From Pseudomonadota bacterium (GTDB lineage Bacteria; Pseudomonadota; Alphaproteobacteria; Acetobacterales; Acetobacteraceae), in the NCBI GenBank assembly GCA_021815835.1, contig JAKAZN010000117.1, forward strand, positions 1 through 6,401: a DNA stretch of 6,401 nt, given 5' to 3'. A program made the position numbers and the translations under genes. The notes under the pieces were generated by a model that saw only the letters and a list, made by a program, of their open reading frames with translations, searched no databases and had not been told where the DNA came from. Shown here piece by piece: positions 1-5,303 of this stretch. Numbering within the stretch: the stretch's first letter is position 1; the number at the start of each line of letters is the position of its first letter.

Positions 1-45
1 GGCCGCCGCGTATGACAGGCTCCCCCCGCCGCCGCCCACCCATCA

Positions 46-63
46 CGCCGCGCGGGCGCGGCG
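46..63 (+). other. GC-rich hairpin just upstream of the first gene
   Basis: CGCCGCG (46–52) and CGCGGCG (57–63) form a perfect 7-bp stem with the 4-nt loop CGGG. No T-run follows, so it is not a standard intrinsic terminator. It sits against the weak GGAG (63–66) before the ATG at 69 and would partly hide that site. This is one reason to prefer the ATG at 87 for the downstream gene. In sequence this rich in G and C, a 7-bp stem can easily arise by chance. Confidence 0.3.
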
Positions 64-86
64 GAGCCATGAGGGGCCGGTTCGCC

Positions 87-989
87 ATGTCGCGCTTTCT
101 GCTGGGCCACGCGCCGGCGATCCGGCTCGGCGTCTTCGCCGGCCTGTTGCTGCTGATGGCGGTGCTGGAGGCGCGCGCGCCGCGCCGGCCCCGGCTGCTT
201 CCGCGCCGGGCGCGCTGGCCCGGCAATCTCGGGATCGTGGCGATCAACACCGCCGCGCTGCGCCTGCTGATCCCGCTCGGCGCGGTCGGCCTCGCCGCGA
301 TCGGGGAGCGGCGGGGCTGGGGCCTGCTGAACCATCTGCCCCTCGCGCCCTGGCTGCGCGCGCTGGCCGCATTCATGCTGCTCGATCTCGCGATCTACCT
401 CCAGCATGTGATGTTCCACGCGGTGCCGGCGCTGTGGCGGCTGCACCGGATGCATCACGCCGATCTCGATTTCGACGTGACCACCGGCGCGCGCTTCCAT
501 CCCGGCGAGATCCTGCTCTCCATGGGGATCAAGCTCGGGGTGGTCGCGGCCCTCGGCGCGCCGGCCGCCGCGGTGCTGGTCTTCGAGGTCGCCCTCAACG
601 GCACGGCGATGTTCAACCACGCGAATCTGCGGCTGCCCCTGGGGCTCGATCGCGCGCTGCGCTGGATCGTCGTCACGCCGGACATGCATCGGGTGCACCA
701 TTCGGTGGTGGTGGCCGAGACCAACAGCAATTTCGGCTTCAACCTGCCCTGGTGGGACCGGCTGCTCGGCACCTACCGCGCGCAGCCGGCGGCGGGGCAT
801 CTCGGCATGACGATCGGGATCGACCGGTTTCGCGATCCCGGCGCGTCGCGGCTCGATCGGATGCTGCTGCAGCCTTTCGCGGGGTCCGGGCAGCGCGACG
901 AGGGCGGGCAGCGCGACGCGGGCGGGCAGCGCGACGGGGGCCGAGGATCGGTGGCCATCGCGCAATCGCCCCCTCCCCCGCCCCGCTGA
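87..989 (+). CDS. Sterol desaturase / fatty acid hydroxylase family membrane protein
   Basis: This is an integral membrane di-iron oxygenase that would hydroxylate or desaturate a lipid using O2. The substrate (fatty acid, hopanoid, sterol or carotenoid) cannot be told from sequence. From the ATG at 87 the protein has 300 residues, a usual family length. Hydrophobic stretches lie at about residues 12–27, 48–72, 85–105 and 143–167. The histidine clusters of the superfamily are present: HVMFH (107–111), HRMHH (120–124) and HRVHH (201–205). The first two follow a membrane segment and the third precedes the typical [16 protein letters not shown] block. The frame is open to an ATG at 12 and has another ATG at 69. 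The extra N-terminus is Arg/Pro-rich and unlike the family, while 87 has GAGGGG (71–76) upstream, 10 nt away. The last ~35 residues are low-complexity, with three GQRD[EAG]G repeats and a proline run, and lie outside the conserved domain. Family is confident; the exact start is not. Confidence 0.87.
   Translation: MSRFLLGHAPAIRLGVFAGLLLLMAVLEARAPRRPRLLPRRARWPGNLGIVAINTAALRLLIPLGAVGLAAIGERRGWGLLNHLPLAPWLRALAAFMLLDLAIYLQHVMFHAVPALWRLHRMHHADLDFDVTTGARFHPGEILLSMGIKLGVVAALGAPAAAVLVFEVALNGTAMFNHANLRLPLGLDRALRWIVVTPDMHRVHHSVVVAETNSNFGFNLPWWDRLLGTYRAQPAAGHLGMTIGIDRFRDPGASRLDRMLLQPFAGSGQRDEGGQRDAGGQRDGGRGSVAIAQSPPPPPR
888..941 (+). repeat. Three tandem 18-bp repeats in the 3' end of the hydroxylase gene
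   Basis: The 12-mer GGGCAGCGCGAC recurs at 888, 906 and 924, a strict 18-bp period. Each unit encodes six residues, [12 protein letters not shown] and GQRDGG, so a gain or loss of units keeps the frame. The units differ mainly in the fifth codon (GAG, GCG, GGG). The array lies beyond the conserved catalytic domain and gives a short hydrophilic tail. This looks like a minisatellite formed by local duplication, and copy number may vary between strains. Confidence 0.85.
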
Positions 990-1030
990 CAGCGCCCCCG
1001 CCTTCCCCTACAACCCCTCCCGCCGAACAA

Positions 1031-1035
1031 CGGAG
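1031..1035 (+). promoter_or_regulatory. Ribosome binding site of the enoyl-CoA hydratase gene
   Basis: CGGAG ends 9 nt before the ATG at 1045, a good position for a Shine–Dalgarno. It supports this start. The 55-bp gap before the gene (990–1044) is C-rich and shows no recognisable promoter or terminator. Confidence 0.6.
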
Positions 1036-1044
1036 CGCGCGCCC

Positions 1045-1827
1045 ATGCCCGAGACCTTCGAGACCATCCTCGTCGAAACCCATGGCGCCGTCGGGCTGAT
1101 CCGGCTCAATCGCCCGGCGGCGATGAACGCGCTTTGCGACCAGTTGATGCGCGAGCTCGGCACCCAGCTCCGCGCCTTCGACGCCGATCCGGCCATCGGC
1201 GCCATCGTGCTCACCGGCAGCGAGCGCGCCTTCGCCGCCGGCGCCGACATCAAGGAGATGCGCGACCGCACCCATCCCCAGGCGATGATGGAGGATTTCA
1301 TCGGCGCGCACTGGGAAACGGTCACGACGACCAGGAAGCCCGTGATCGCCGCCGTCGCCGGCTTCGCGCTCGGCGGCGGCTGCGAACTGGCGATGATGTG
1401 CGACATCATCCTCGCCGCCGATACCGCGAAATTCGGCCAGCCGGAGATCAATCTCGGCATCATCCCCGGCGCCGGCGGCACCCAGCGGCTGACCCGCGCG
1501 ATCGGCAAATCCAAGGCGATGGAGATGGTCCTCACCGGGCGCATGATGGACGCCGTCGAGGCCGAGCGCGCCAACCTGGTCGCCCGCGTCGTCCCGGCCG
1601 CCGCGCTGCTGGACGAGGCGTTGAAGCTTGCGGCGAAGATCGCGGCCAATTCGCCGGTCGCCACCGCGCTCGCCAAGCAATCGGTGAACCGCGCCTTCGA
1701 GACCACCCTCGCCGAGGGCGTGCGCGCCGAACGGACCCTGTTCCTGCCGCTGTTCGGCACGCCCGATCAGAAGGAAGGCATGGCGGCGTTCGTGGAGAAG
1801 CGAAAGCCCGTCTTCACGCGCGGCTAG
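1045..1827 (+). CDS. Enoyl-CoA hydratase (crotonase fold)
   Basis: It catalyses hydration of trans-2-enoyl-CoA to (S)-3-hydroxyacyl-CoA, the second step of fatty acid β-oxidation, in the cytoplasm. The 260-residue length is standard for the short-chain monofunctional enzyme. The CoA-binding and oxyanion-hole segment [10 protein letters not shown] is at 63–72, and the second oxyanion-hole glycine lies in [14 protein letters not shown] (107–120). The two catalytic glutamates are present: E114 in [10 protein letters not shown] and E134 in [20 protein letters not shown] (130–149). These correspond to Glu144 and Glu164 of the rat mitochondrial enzyme. Their presence argues for a true hydratase rather than an isomerase or decarboxylase of the same fold. 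No other β-oxidation gene is adjacent, so the in vivo substrate range is unknown. The gene follows the hydroxylase after 55 bp and could be co-transcribed with it. A related role in branched-chain amino acid or phenylacetate breakdown cannot be excluded. Confidence 0.95.
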   Translation: MPETFETILVETHGAVGLIRLNRPAAMNALCDQLMRELGTQLRAFDADPAIGAIVLTGSERAFAAGADIKEMRDRTHPQAMMEDFIGAHWETVTTTRKPVIAAVAGFALGGGCELAMMCDIILAADTAKFGQPEINLGIIPGAGGTQRLTRAIGKSKAMEMVLTGRMMDAVEAERANLVARVVPAAALLDEALKLAAKIAANSPVATALAKQSVNRAFETTLAEGVRAERTLFLPLFGTPDQKEGMAAFVEKRKPVFTRG

Positions 1828-1875
1828 CCGGCGGCGCGCGGGCCGGGCTGTCCTGGGAAAGGCGGCGTCATTTGG

Positions 1876-1951
1876 CTGCATGCCCCGTCCCGCGGCGGAT
1901 TTATCCGCCGTTCCGGGTTTGCGAGACTCGGAATCCGGACGGGCCACGTGG
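1876..1951 (+). promoter_or_regulatory. Candidate structured RNA / nested palindrome (three-way junction), identity unknown
   Basis: Three stems nest exactly. The closing stem is CCCGTCC (1884–1890) with GGACGGG (1937–1943). Across mismatches it extends weakly outwards to 1876/1951. Stem A is CGGCGGAT (1893–1900) with ATCCGCCG (1903–1910), realistically 7 bp with the loop UUUA. Stem B is TTCCGGGTTT (1911–1920) with AGACTCGGAA (1924–1933): 10 bp, two of them G·U, loop GCG. Only 2 nt and 3 nt are unpaired at the junction, and A and B abut directly. The two G·U pairs work only if the + strand is transcribed. The element lies 49 bp after the enoyl-CoA hydratase stop and 174 bp before nagZ. No T-run follows, so it is not an ordinary terminator. 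I do not recognise the family; it could be a leader RNA, a small RNA or one copy of a dispersed palindromic repeat. Confidence 0.4.
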
Positions 1952-2124
1952 TTCAAACCTGCCATCTTTGCCAGCCTATCGGCACCCATGGATCGCCGTC
2001 GGGGCCGCGCGCCGGAATCCCGGTCCCGCGCGTCACCGAACGCGTCGCAAGCAGCCTGTTCGCGCGCCGCGCCCGGGCATGGCGGTCGCATCCGCAAGCG
2101 CGCCGTGCTAGCCCGCCCCGGTCC
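1952..2124 (+). other. Remainder of the nagZ upstream region, no feature seen
   Basis: Between the structured element and the nagZ start I find no convincing –35/–10 pair, terminator or small gene. Frames here stay open only because the sequence is so GC-rich, and their products are Arg/Pro/Ala-rich. No Shine–Dalgarno is visible in the 20 nt before the ATG at 2125. The promoter of the nagZ cluster probably lies somewhere in 1828–2124 but cannot be placed by eye. Confidence 0.5.
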
Positions 2125-3108
2125 ATGCGCTCCGCCATCATCGGCCTCGCCGGCCCCGCCCTGACCCCGGATGAAACCGCGCTCCTCCGCGCCCATCCCC
2201 CGGCGGGCGTGATCCTGTTCGCGCGCAATATCGAGACCCCGCCCCAGCTCGCCGCGCTGACCGCCGCGCTGCGCGCGCTTCTGCCCGAGGGCGCCGTGCT
2301 GATGCTGGACCAGGAGGGCGGGCGGGTCGCGCGGCTGCGCCCCCCGCATTGGCGCGCCCACCCGTCAGCCGGGGCGATCGGCGCCCTGCCCCCCGAGCGC
2401 GCCCGCCGCGCCGCCTGGCTGCACGGCGCGCTGATCGGGGCCGAGGCCGCGGCGTGCGGTTTCGACGTAATCACCGCTCCGGTGCTCGACCGCGCCGTCC
2501 CCGGCGCGTCCGACGTGATCGGCGACCGGGCCTTCGGCGCCGACCCCGACCTCGTGGCCAGGCTCGGCCGGGCCATGGCCGACGGGCTGCTTGCTGCGGG
2601 CATCCAGCCGGTGATGAAGCATCTTCCCGGCCATGGACGGGCGACGCGGGACAGCCATCTCGCGCTGCCGGTGGTCGCCGGGGGCGATCCGGAGCCCGAT
2701 CTCCGCCCCTTCGCCTTGAACGCCGACCTGCCCTGGGCCATGACAGCGCATATCCTGTTCCCGGCCTGGGACGCGGCGCTGCCCGCGACCCTGTCCCCGG
2801 CGGTGATCGGGACCGTTATCCGCGGCCGTATCGGCTTTCAGGGAGTTCTGGTGACCGACGATCTCGCCATGCGTGCCCTGTCCGGCCCGCCGGAAGACCT
2901 TGCCCGCGCGGCGCTGGCCGCCGGCGCCGACCTCGCGCTGTTCTGCCCGGGCGAATGGGCGGCCAATGCGCGCCTGCTCGCCGCCTGCCCGGAGATCGCG
3001 CCCGCGACCGCCGCCCGGCTTGCCCGCGCCCGCGACCGCGCCGCCGCCGCGCGGATCCCGCTGGACCCGGATGCCCTGGCCGCTGAACGCGATCGGCTGC
3101 TCGCGTGA
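2125..3108 (+). CDS. nagZ: β-N-acetylhexosaminidase NagZ (glycoside hydrolase family 3)
   Basis: NagZ removes the N-acetylglucosamine residue from GlcNAc–1,6-anhydroMurNAc peptides in the cytoplasm during peptidoglycan recycling. In some bacteria this feeds the signal that induces AmpC β-lactamase. From the ATG at 2125 the product has 327 residues, close to the usual ~330–340. Family motifs appear in order: DQEGGRV (62–68), APVLD (118–122), GDRAFG (133–138), KHLPGHG (165–171), the Asp–His catalytic dyad D176/H178 in RDSH, MTAHILFPAWD (205–215), and the nucleophile D245 in TDDLAM. The frame is open upstream to 1948, but the extra 59 residues resemble nothing in the family, and the conserved N-terminus (AIIGLAGPALTPDE) begins right after Met 2125. 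No clear ribosome binding site precedes it. There is no signal peptide, as expected. The stop overlaps the next gene's start by 4 nt. Confidence 0.95.
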   Translation: MRSAIIGLAGPALTPDETALLRAHPPAGVILFARNIETPPQLAALTAALRALLPEGAVLMLDQEGGRVARLRPPHWRAHPSAGAIGALPPERARRAAWLHGALIGAEAAACGFDVITAPVLDRAVPGASDVIGDRAFGADPDLVARLGRAMADGLLAAGIQPVMKHLPGHGRATRDSHLALPVVAGGDPEPDLRPFALNADLPWAMTAHILFPAWDAALPATLSPAVIGTVIRGRIGFQGVLVTDDLAMRALSGPPEDLARAALAAGADLALFCPGEWAANARLLAACPEIAPATAARLARARDRAAAARIPLDPDALAAERDRLLA

Positions 3109-3863
3109 TCGACACCATTGCCCAGATCGCGCTGGCGGCGATCGCCGCGATCCTCGCGATCACCCTGCACGAGACGGCGCATGGCTACGCCGCGCTCGCG
3201 CTCGGCGACACGACCGCGCGCGACGCCGGGCGGCTGTCGCTCAACCCGCTGCGCCATGTCGATCCGGTCGGCACCTTGCTGCTGCCCGGCGTGCTGCTGG
3301 TCGGCCAGCTCCTGGCCTTCGGACGGGTGATGTTCATGTTCGGCTGGGCCAAGCCGGTCCCGGTCGGGGCCTGGAGCTTCCGCGACCCCAGGCGCGGGAT
3401 GGCGATCGTCGCCGCGGCGGGACCGGCGAGCAATTTCGTGCTCGCGATCATCGGCGCGCTGCTGCTGCCCGCTTCACCCGGCGGAATGCCCGGCGTGTTC
3501 GCCTATATCGATCGCGCCAGCGCCGCGCACCCCTGGTGGTCCGCGTTCATCGTGCCGTTTATTCTGTATAATCTGGTGCTCGGGCTGTTCAATTTGATCC
3601 CGCTCCCGCCGCTCGACGGCGGGCGGATCGCGGTCGGCCTGCTGCCGCTGGCGCTGGCGCGCATCTGGGCGCGGATGGAGCGGGCGGGGATCGTGATCGT
3701 CCTGCTGGTGGTGTTCCTGCTGCCCGCGCTGCTGTCGCAGTTCGGGATCGCGTTCGACCCGTTCCGCGCGGCGATGGGCCAGGTGCTGCCCTGGGCGCTG
3801 CGGCTCGTGCTCGGCCTCGCCGGCCATCATCTTGGGCCACCGGTGCATGAGCAGTTCTTCTGA
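3105..3863 (+). CDS. Site-2 protease family membrane metalloprotease (peptidase M50)
   Basis: This is an intramembrane zinc protease of the S2P/M50 family, whose members cut membrane-anchored proteins such as anti-sigma factors; the substrate here is unknown. The HExxH zinc motif is HETAH (22–26) in the first membrane segment. The second zinc-ligand region is NLIPLPPLDGG (163–173), with the ligand Asp171. The family blocks GWAKPVPV (80–87) and GPASNF (106–111) are present. Hydrophobic segments lie at about 5–21, 55–72, 98–122, 147–165 and 193–211. At 252 residues with no PDZ or CBS domain, it is a minimal S2P, unlike the larger RseP type. The start is GTG at 3105, in a GTGA overlap with the nagZ stop, and the 3' end overlaps scpA by 17 nt. 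Translation is therefore probably coupled to both neighbours. No anti-sigma factor gene is nearby to suggest a target. Confidence 0.93.
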   Translation: MIDTIAQIALAAIAAILAITLHETAHGYAALALGDTTARDAGRLSLNPLRHVDPVGTLLLPGVLLVGQLLAFGRVMFMFGWAKPVPVGAWSFRDPRRGMAIVAAAGPASNFVLAIIGALLLPASPGGMPGVFAYIDRASAAHPWWSAFIVPFILYNLVLGLFNLIPLPPLDGGRIAVGLLPLALARIWARMERAGIVIVLLVVFLLPALLSQFGIAFDPFRAAMGQVLPWALRLVLGLAGHHLGPPVHEQFF

Positions 3864-4632
3864 TCCCGAAGCCGATGCCGGCGCGCCGGCCGAGACCGCC
3901 GGGCTGATGCTGCGGCTCGACGGGTTCGAGGGCCCGCTCGACCTGCTGCTCGATCTTGCCCGCGCGCAGAAGGTCGATCTGGCGCGGATCTCGATCCTTG
4001 CGCTGGTGGACCAGTTCCTTGCCGTGATCGAGGGCGCGCGGCGCATCCGCCTGGAACTCGCCGCCGACTGGCTGGTGATGGCGGCCTGGCTCACCTGGCT
4101 CAAATCCCGCCTGCTCGTCCCGGACGCCGCGGCCGCGGAGGAAGCCGAGGACGCGGCCGAGGCACTCACCGCGCGCCTCGCCGCGCTGGAGGCGATGCGC
4201 GCGGCCGCCGCCTGGCTCGGCGCGCGGCCGATCCTGGGCCAGGACGTGTTTCCGCGCGGCGCGCCGGAGGATTTCACCGATATCGACCGTTCCGGCCTCG
4301 CTTTGTCGGTGCCGTTCCTGCTGCGCGGCTATCTGGCGGCGCTGCGCCGGGGCGGGGCGCGCCAGCGCTACCGGCCGCGCCCGCTCACCATCTGGACCGT
4401 GCAGGACGCGCTGCGCCGGCTGCGGATGCTGCTGGGCAGCGTGCCGGACGGGGCCAGCCTGGAGCATTTCCTGCCCGACCTCGCGACACCGACGGAGCTG
4501 CGCGCGGCCCTGGCGAGCACCTTGCTCGCGGGGCTGGAACTGGCCCGCGACGGGGCGGTGCGGCTCGACCAGGACCAACCCTTCGGCCCGGTGCGGCTGC
4601 GCCCGATCCGCGACGCGGAAAGCCGCGCATGA
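3847..4632 (+). CDS. scpA: Segregation and condensation protein A (ScpA, kleisin)
   Basis: ScpA is the kleisin that bridges the two SMC heads and, with ScpB, forms the bacterial condensin that compacts and segregates the chromosome. The product has 261 residues, normal for the family. The signature GFEGPLDLLLDLAR is at 26–39, in the N-terminal domain that contacts the SMC neck, followed by QKVDLARISILALVDQFL (41–58) and WLVMAAWLTWLKSRLL (75–90). An Ala/Glu-rich linker spans about 94–125. The C-terminal winged-helix region runs from about 180 to 255 and ends in the typical DQDQPFGPVRLRP (241–253). The frame is open from a TTG at 3832. I chose the ATG at 3847 because the five extra residues add nothing conserved. 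It overlaps the site-2 protease by 17 nt and scpB by 4 nt (ATGA), indicating one operon. Confidence 0.95.
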   Translation: MSSSSDPEADAGAPAETAGLMLRLDGFEGPLDLLLDLARAQKVDLARISILALVDQFLAVIEGARRIRLELAADWLVMAAWLTWLKSRLLVPDAAAAEEAEDAAEALTARLAALEAMRAAAAWLGARPILGQDVFPRGAPEDFTDIDRSGLALSVPFLLRGYLAALRRGGARQRYRPRPLTIWTVQDALRRLRMLLGSVPDGASLEHFLPDLATPTELRAALASTLLAGLELARDGAVRLDQDQPFGPVRLRPIRDAESRA

Positions 4633-5249
4633 GTGAGGAGGCGAACCTGCCCCACGACGAGGCCGCGCTGCGCCTGATCGAGGCGGCGATCTTCGCCGCC
4701 GCCGCGCCGGTGCCGCCCCGCGCGCTGGCCGCGCTGCTGGAGGACGGCGGCGCCCTCCCCGCCCTGCTCACCGCCCTGTCCGCCCGCTACGCGGGGCGCG
4801 GGATCGAGCTGATCGAGGTCGCCGGCGGCTGGCAATTCCGCACCGCGCCCGACCTCGCGCCGAAACTGCGCAAGGTGGTGGAAATCCCTCGCCGTCTGCC
4901 GCGCGCGGCCATGGAGGCGCTGGCGATCGTTGCCTGGCACCAGCCGGTCACGCGCGCCGAGATCGAGGAAGTCCGCGGCGCCAGCCTGTCCCAGACCAGC
5001 CTGGACGCGCTGCTGGAGGCCGATCTGATCGCCCCCCGCGGCCGCCGCGAAACCCCCGGCCGCCCGGTCCTGTGGGGCACCACGCCCTCCTTCCTGACCC
5101 GCTTCGGCCTGCGCGACCTGCGCGAACTGCCACGCCGCGAGGAACTTCTGACCGAACCCCAGATCATACCTCTCCCGCAAGCGGGAGAGGTCGGTTCGCA
5201 ACACGAACCGGGTGAGGGCGAGCCGGATGAGGGTTCCCCCCCCGCTTGA
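4629..5249 (+). CDS. scpB: Segregation and condensation protein B (ScpB), with repeat-derived C-terminal tail
   Basis: ScpB dimerises and binds the ScpA linker in the SMC–ScpAB condensin. Two winged-helix domains are expected at about 10–75 and 90–165. The second carries the conserved run AMEALAIVAWHQPVTRAEIE (94–113), then RGASLSQTSLDALLE (116–130) and RGRRETPGRPVLWGTT (137–152). The closing segment is FLTRFGLRDLRELPRREELL (155–174). The start ATG at 4629 overlaps the scpA stop (ATGA), with GGAA (4617–4620) 8 nt upstream. The protein has 206 residues, but only about 1–178 look like ScpB. From residue 181 the gene reads through a palindromic repeat element at 5169–5231, giving a Pro/Gly/Glu-rich tail (PLPQAGEVG…EPGEGEPDEG). 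The native stop was probably near residue 178 and lost when the element inserted. A run of eight C (5236–5243) sits just before the stop. Confidence 0.93.
   Translation: MSEEANLPHDEAALRLIEAAIFAAAAPVPPRALAALLEDGGALPALLTALSARYAGRGIELIEVAGGWQFRTAPDLAPKLRKVVEIPRRLPRAAMEALAIVAWHQPVTRAEIEEVRGASLSQTSLDALLEADLIAPRGRRETPGRPVLWGTTPSFLTRFGLRDLRELPRREELLTEPQIIPLPQAGEVGSQHEPGEGEPDEGSPPA
5169..5231 (+). repeat. REP-like double-palindrome element inside the 3' end of scpB
   Basis: The first palindrome is CCTCTCCCGC (5169–5178) with GCGGGAGAGG (5181–5190), a perfect 10-bp match around AA. The second is CGGTTCG (5192–5198) with CGAACCG (5204–5210), a perfect 7-bp stem with the loop CAACA, one base after the first. 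GGTGAGGG (5211–5218) follows, with a near copy GATGAGGG (5226–5233). A CTCTCCCGC…GCGGGAGAGG hairpin, a second hairpin and then GGGTGAGGG is, from memory, the layout of a dispersed intergenic repeat common in GC-rich Proteobacteria. In translation it gives tails like PLPQAGEG. The hairpins could stabilise the 3' end of the operon mRNA or weaken read-through to the next gene. No T-run follows, so it is not a classic terminator. The 3' boundary is approximate. Confidence 0.75.
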
Positions 5250-5290
5250 CCCCATCCCCGGCGCGCGCGATCCATCGCCGCGTCACGAAC

Positions 5291-5296
5291 GGAGGA
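5291..5296 (+). promoter_or_regulatory. Strong ribosome binding site of the alcohol dehydrogenase gene
   Basis: GGAGGA ends 7 nt before the ATG at 5304. It is the clearest Shine–Dalgarno in the window and fixes the start. The 54-bp gap after scpB (5250–5303) shows no obvious promoter. The promoter may therefore lie inside the repeat element or scpB, or the gene may depend on read-through from scpB. Confidence 0.8.
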
Positions 5297-5303
5297 ACCA
5301 TCC

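Noticed and set aside
12..86. Start of the hydroxylase at the ATG at 12 or at 69
   Set aside because: The added residues are Arg/Pro-rich and unlike the family. The hairpin 46–63 lies there, and the ribosome binding site is better placed for 87. The start at 69 remains possible.
1944..1951. CCACGTGG palindrome as an operator
   Set aside because: A single 8-bp palindrome without a second copy or known regulator; its bases also belong to the outer part of the structured element.
1898..1973. Possible tRNA: GGTTCAAACC near 1951 followed by TTTGCCA resembles a T-arm and CCA end
   Set aside because: The T-stem has a mismatch and two wobbles, no 5' acceptor strand matches the 3' end, and the upstream hairpins do not match D- and anticodon-arm geometry. 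A decayed tRNA end cannot be excluded but is not supported.
1948..2124. 59-residue N-terminal extension of nagZ
   Set aside because: It begins at a GTG inside the outer arm of the structured element and has no family similarity, no signal peptide and Arg-rich shadow-like composition. The conserved protein begins at 2125.
739..2361. Long minus-strand open frame (540 codons) spanning the hydroxylase end, the enoyl-CoA hydratase and the upstream part of nagZ
   Set aside because: It lies antisense to two clear genes. Its product is rich in Gly, Arg, Asp and Ala with no domain pattern, as expected from the shadow of GC-rich coding sequence.
3589..4578. Minus-strand open frame (329 codons) opposite the site-2 protease and scpA
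   Set aside because: It is antisense to two conserved genes, with low-complexity Arg/Ala/Gln-rich composition and no motif.
5259..5288. Weak GCGAT/ATCGC hairpin between scpB and the alcohol dehydrogenase gene, as a terminator
   Set aside because: Only about 5 bp with a 2-nt loop and no T-run, so it is indistinguishable from chance at this GC content.
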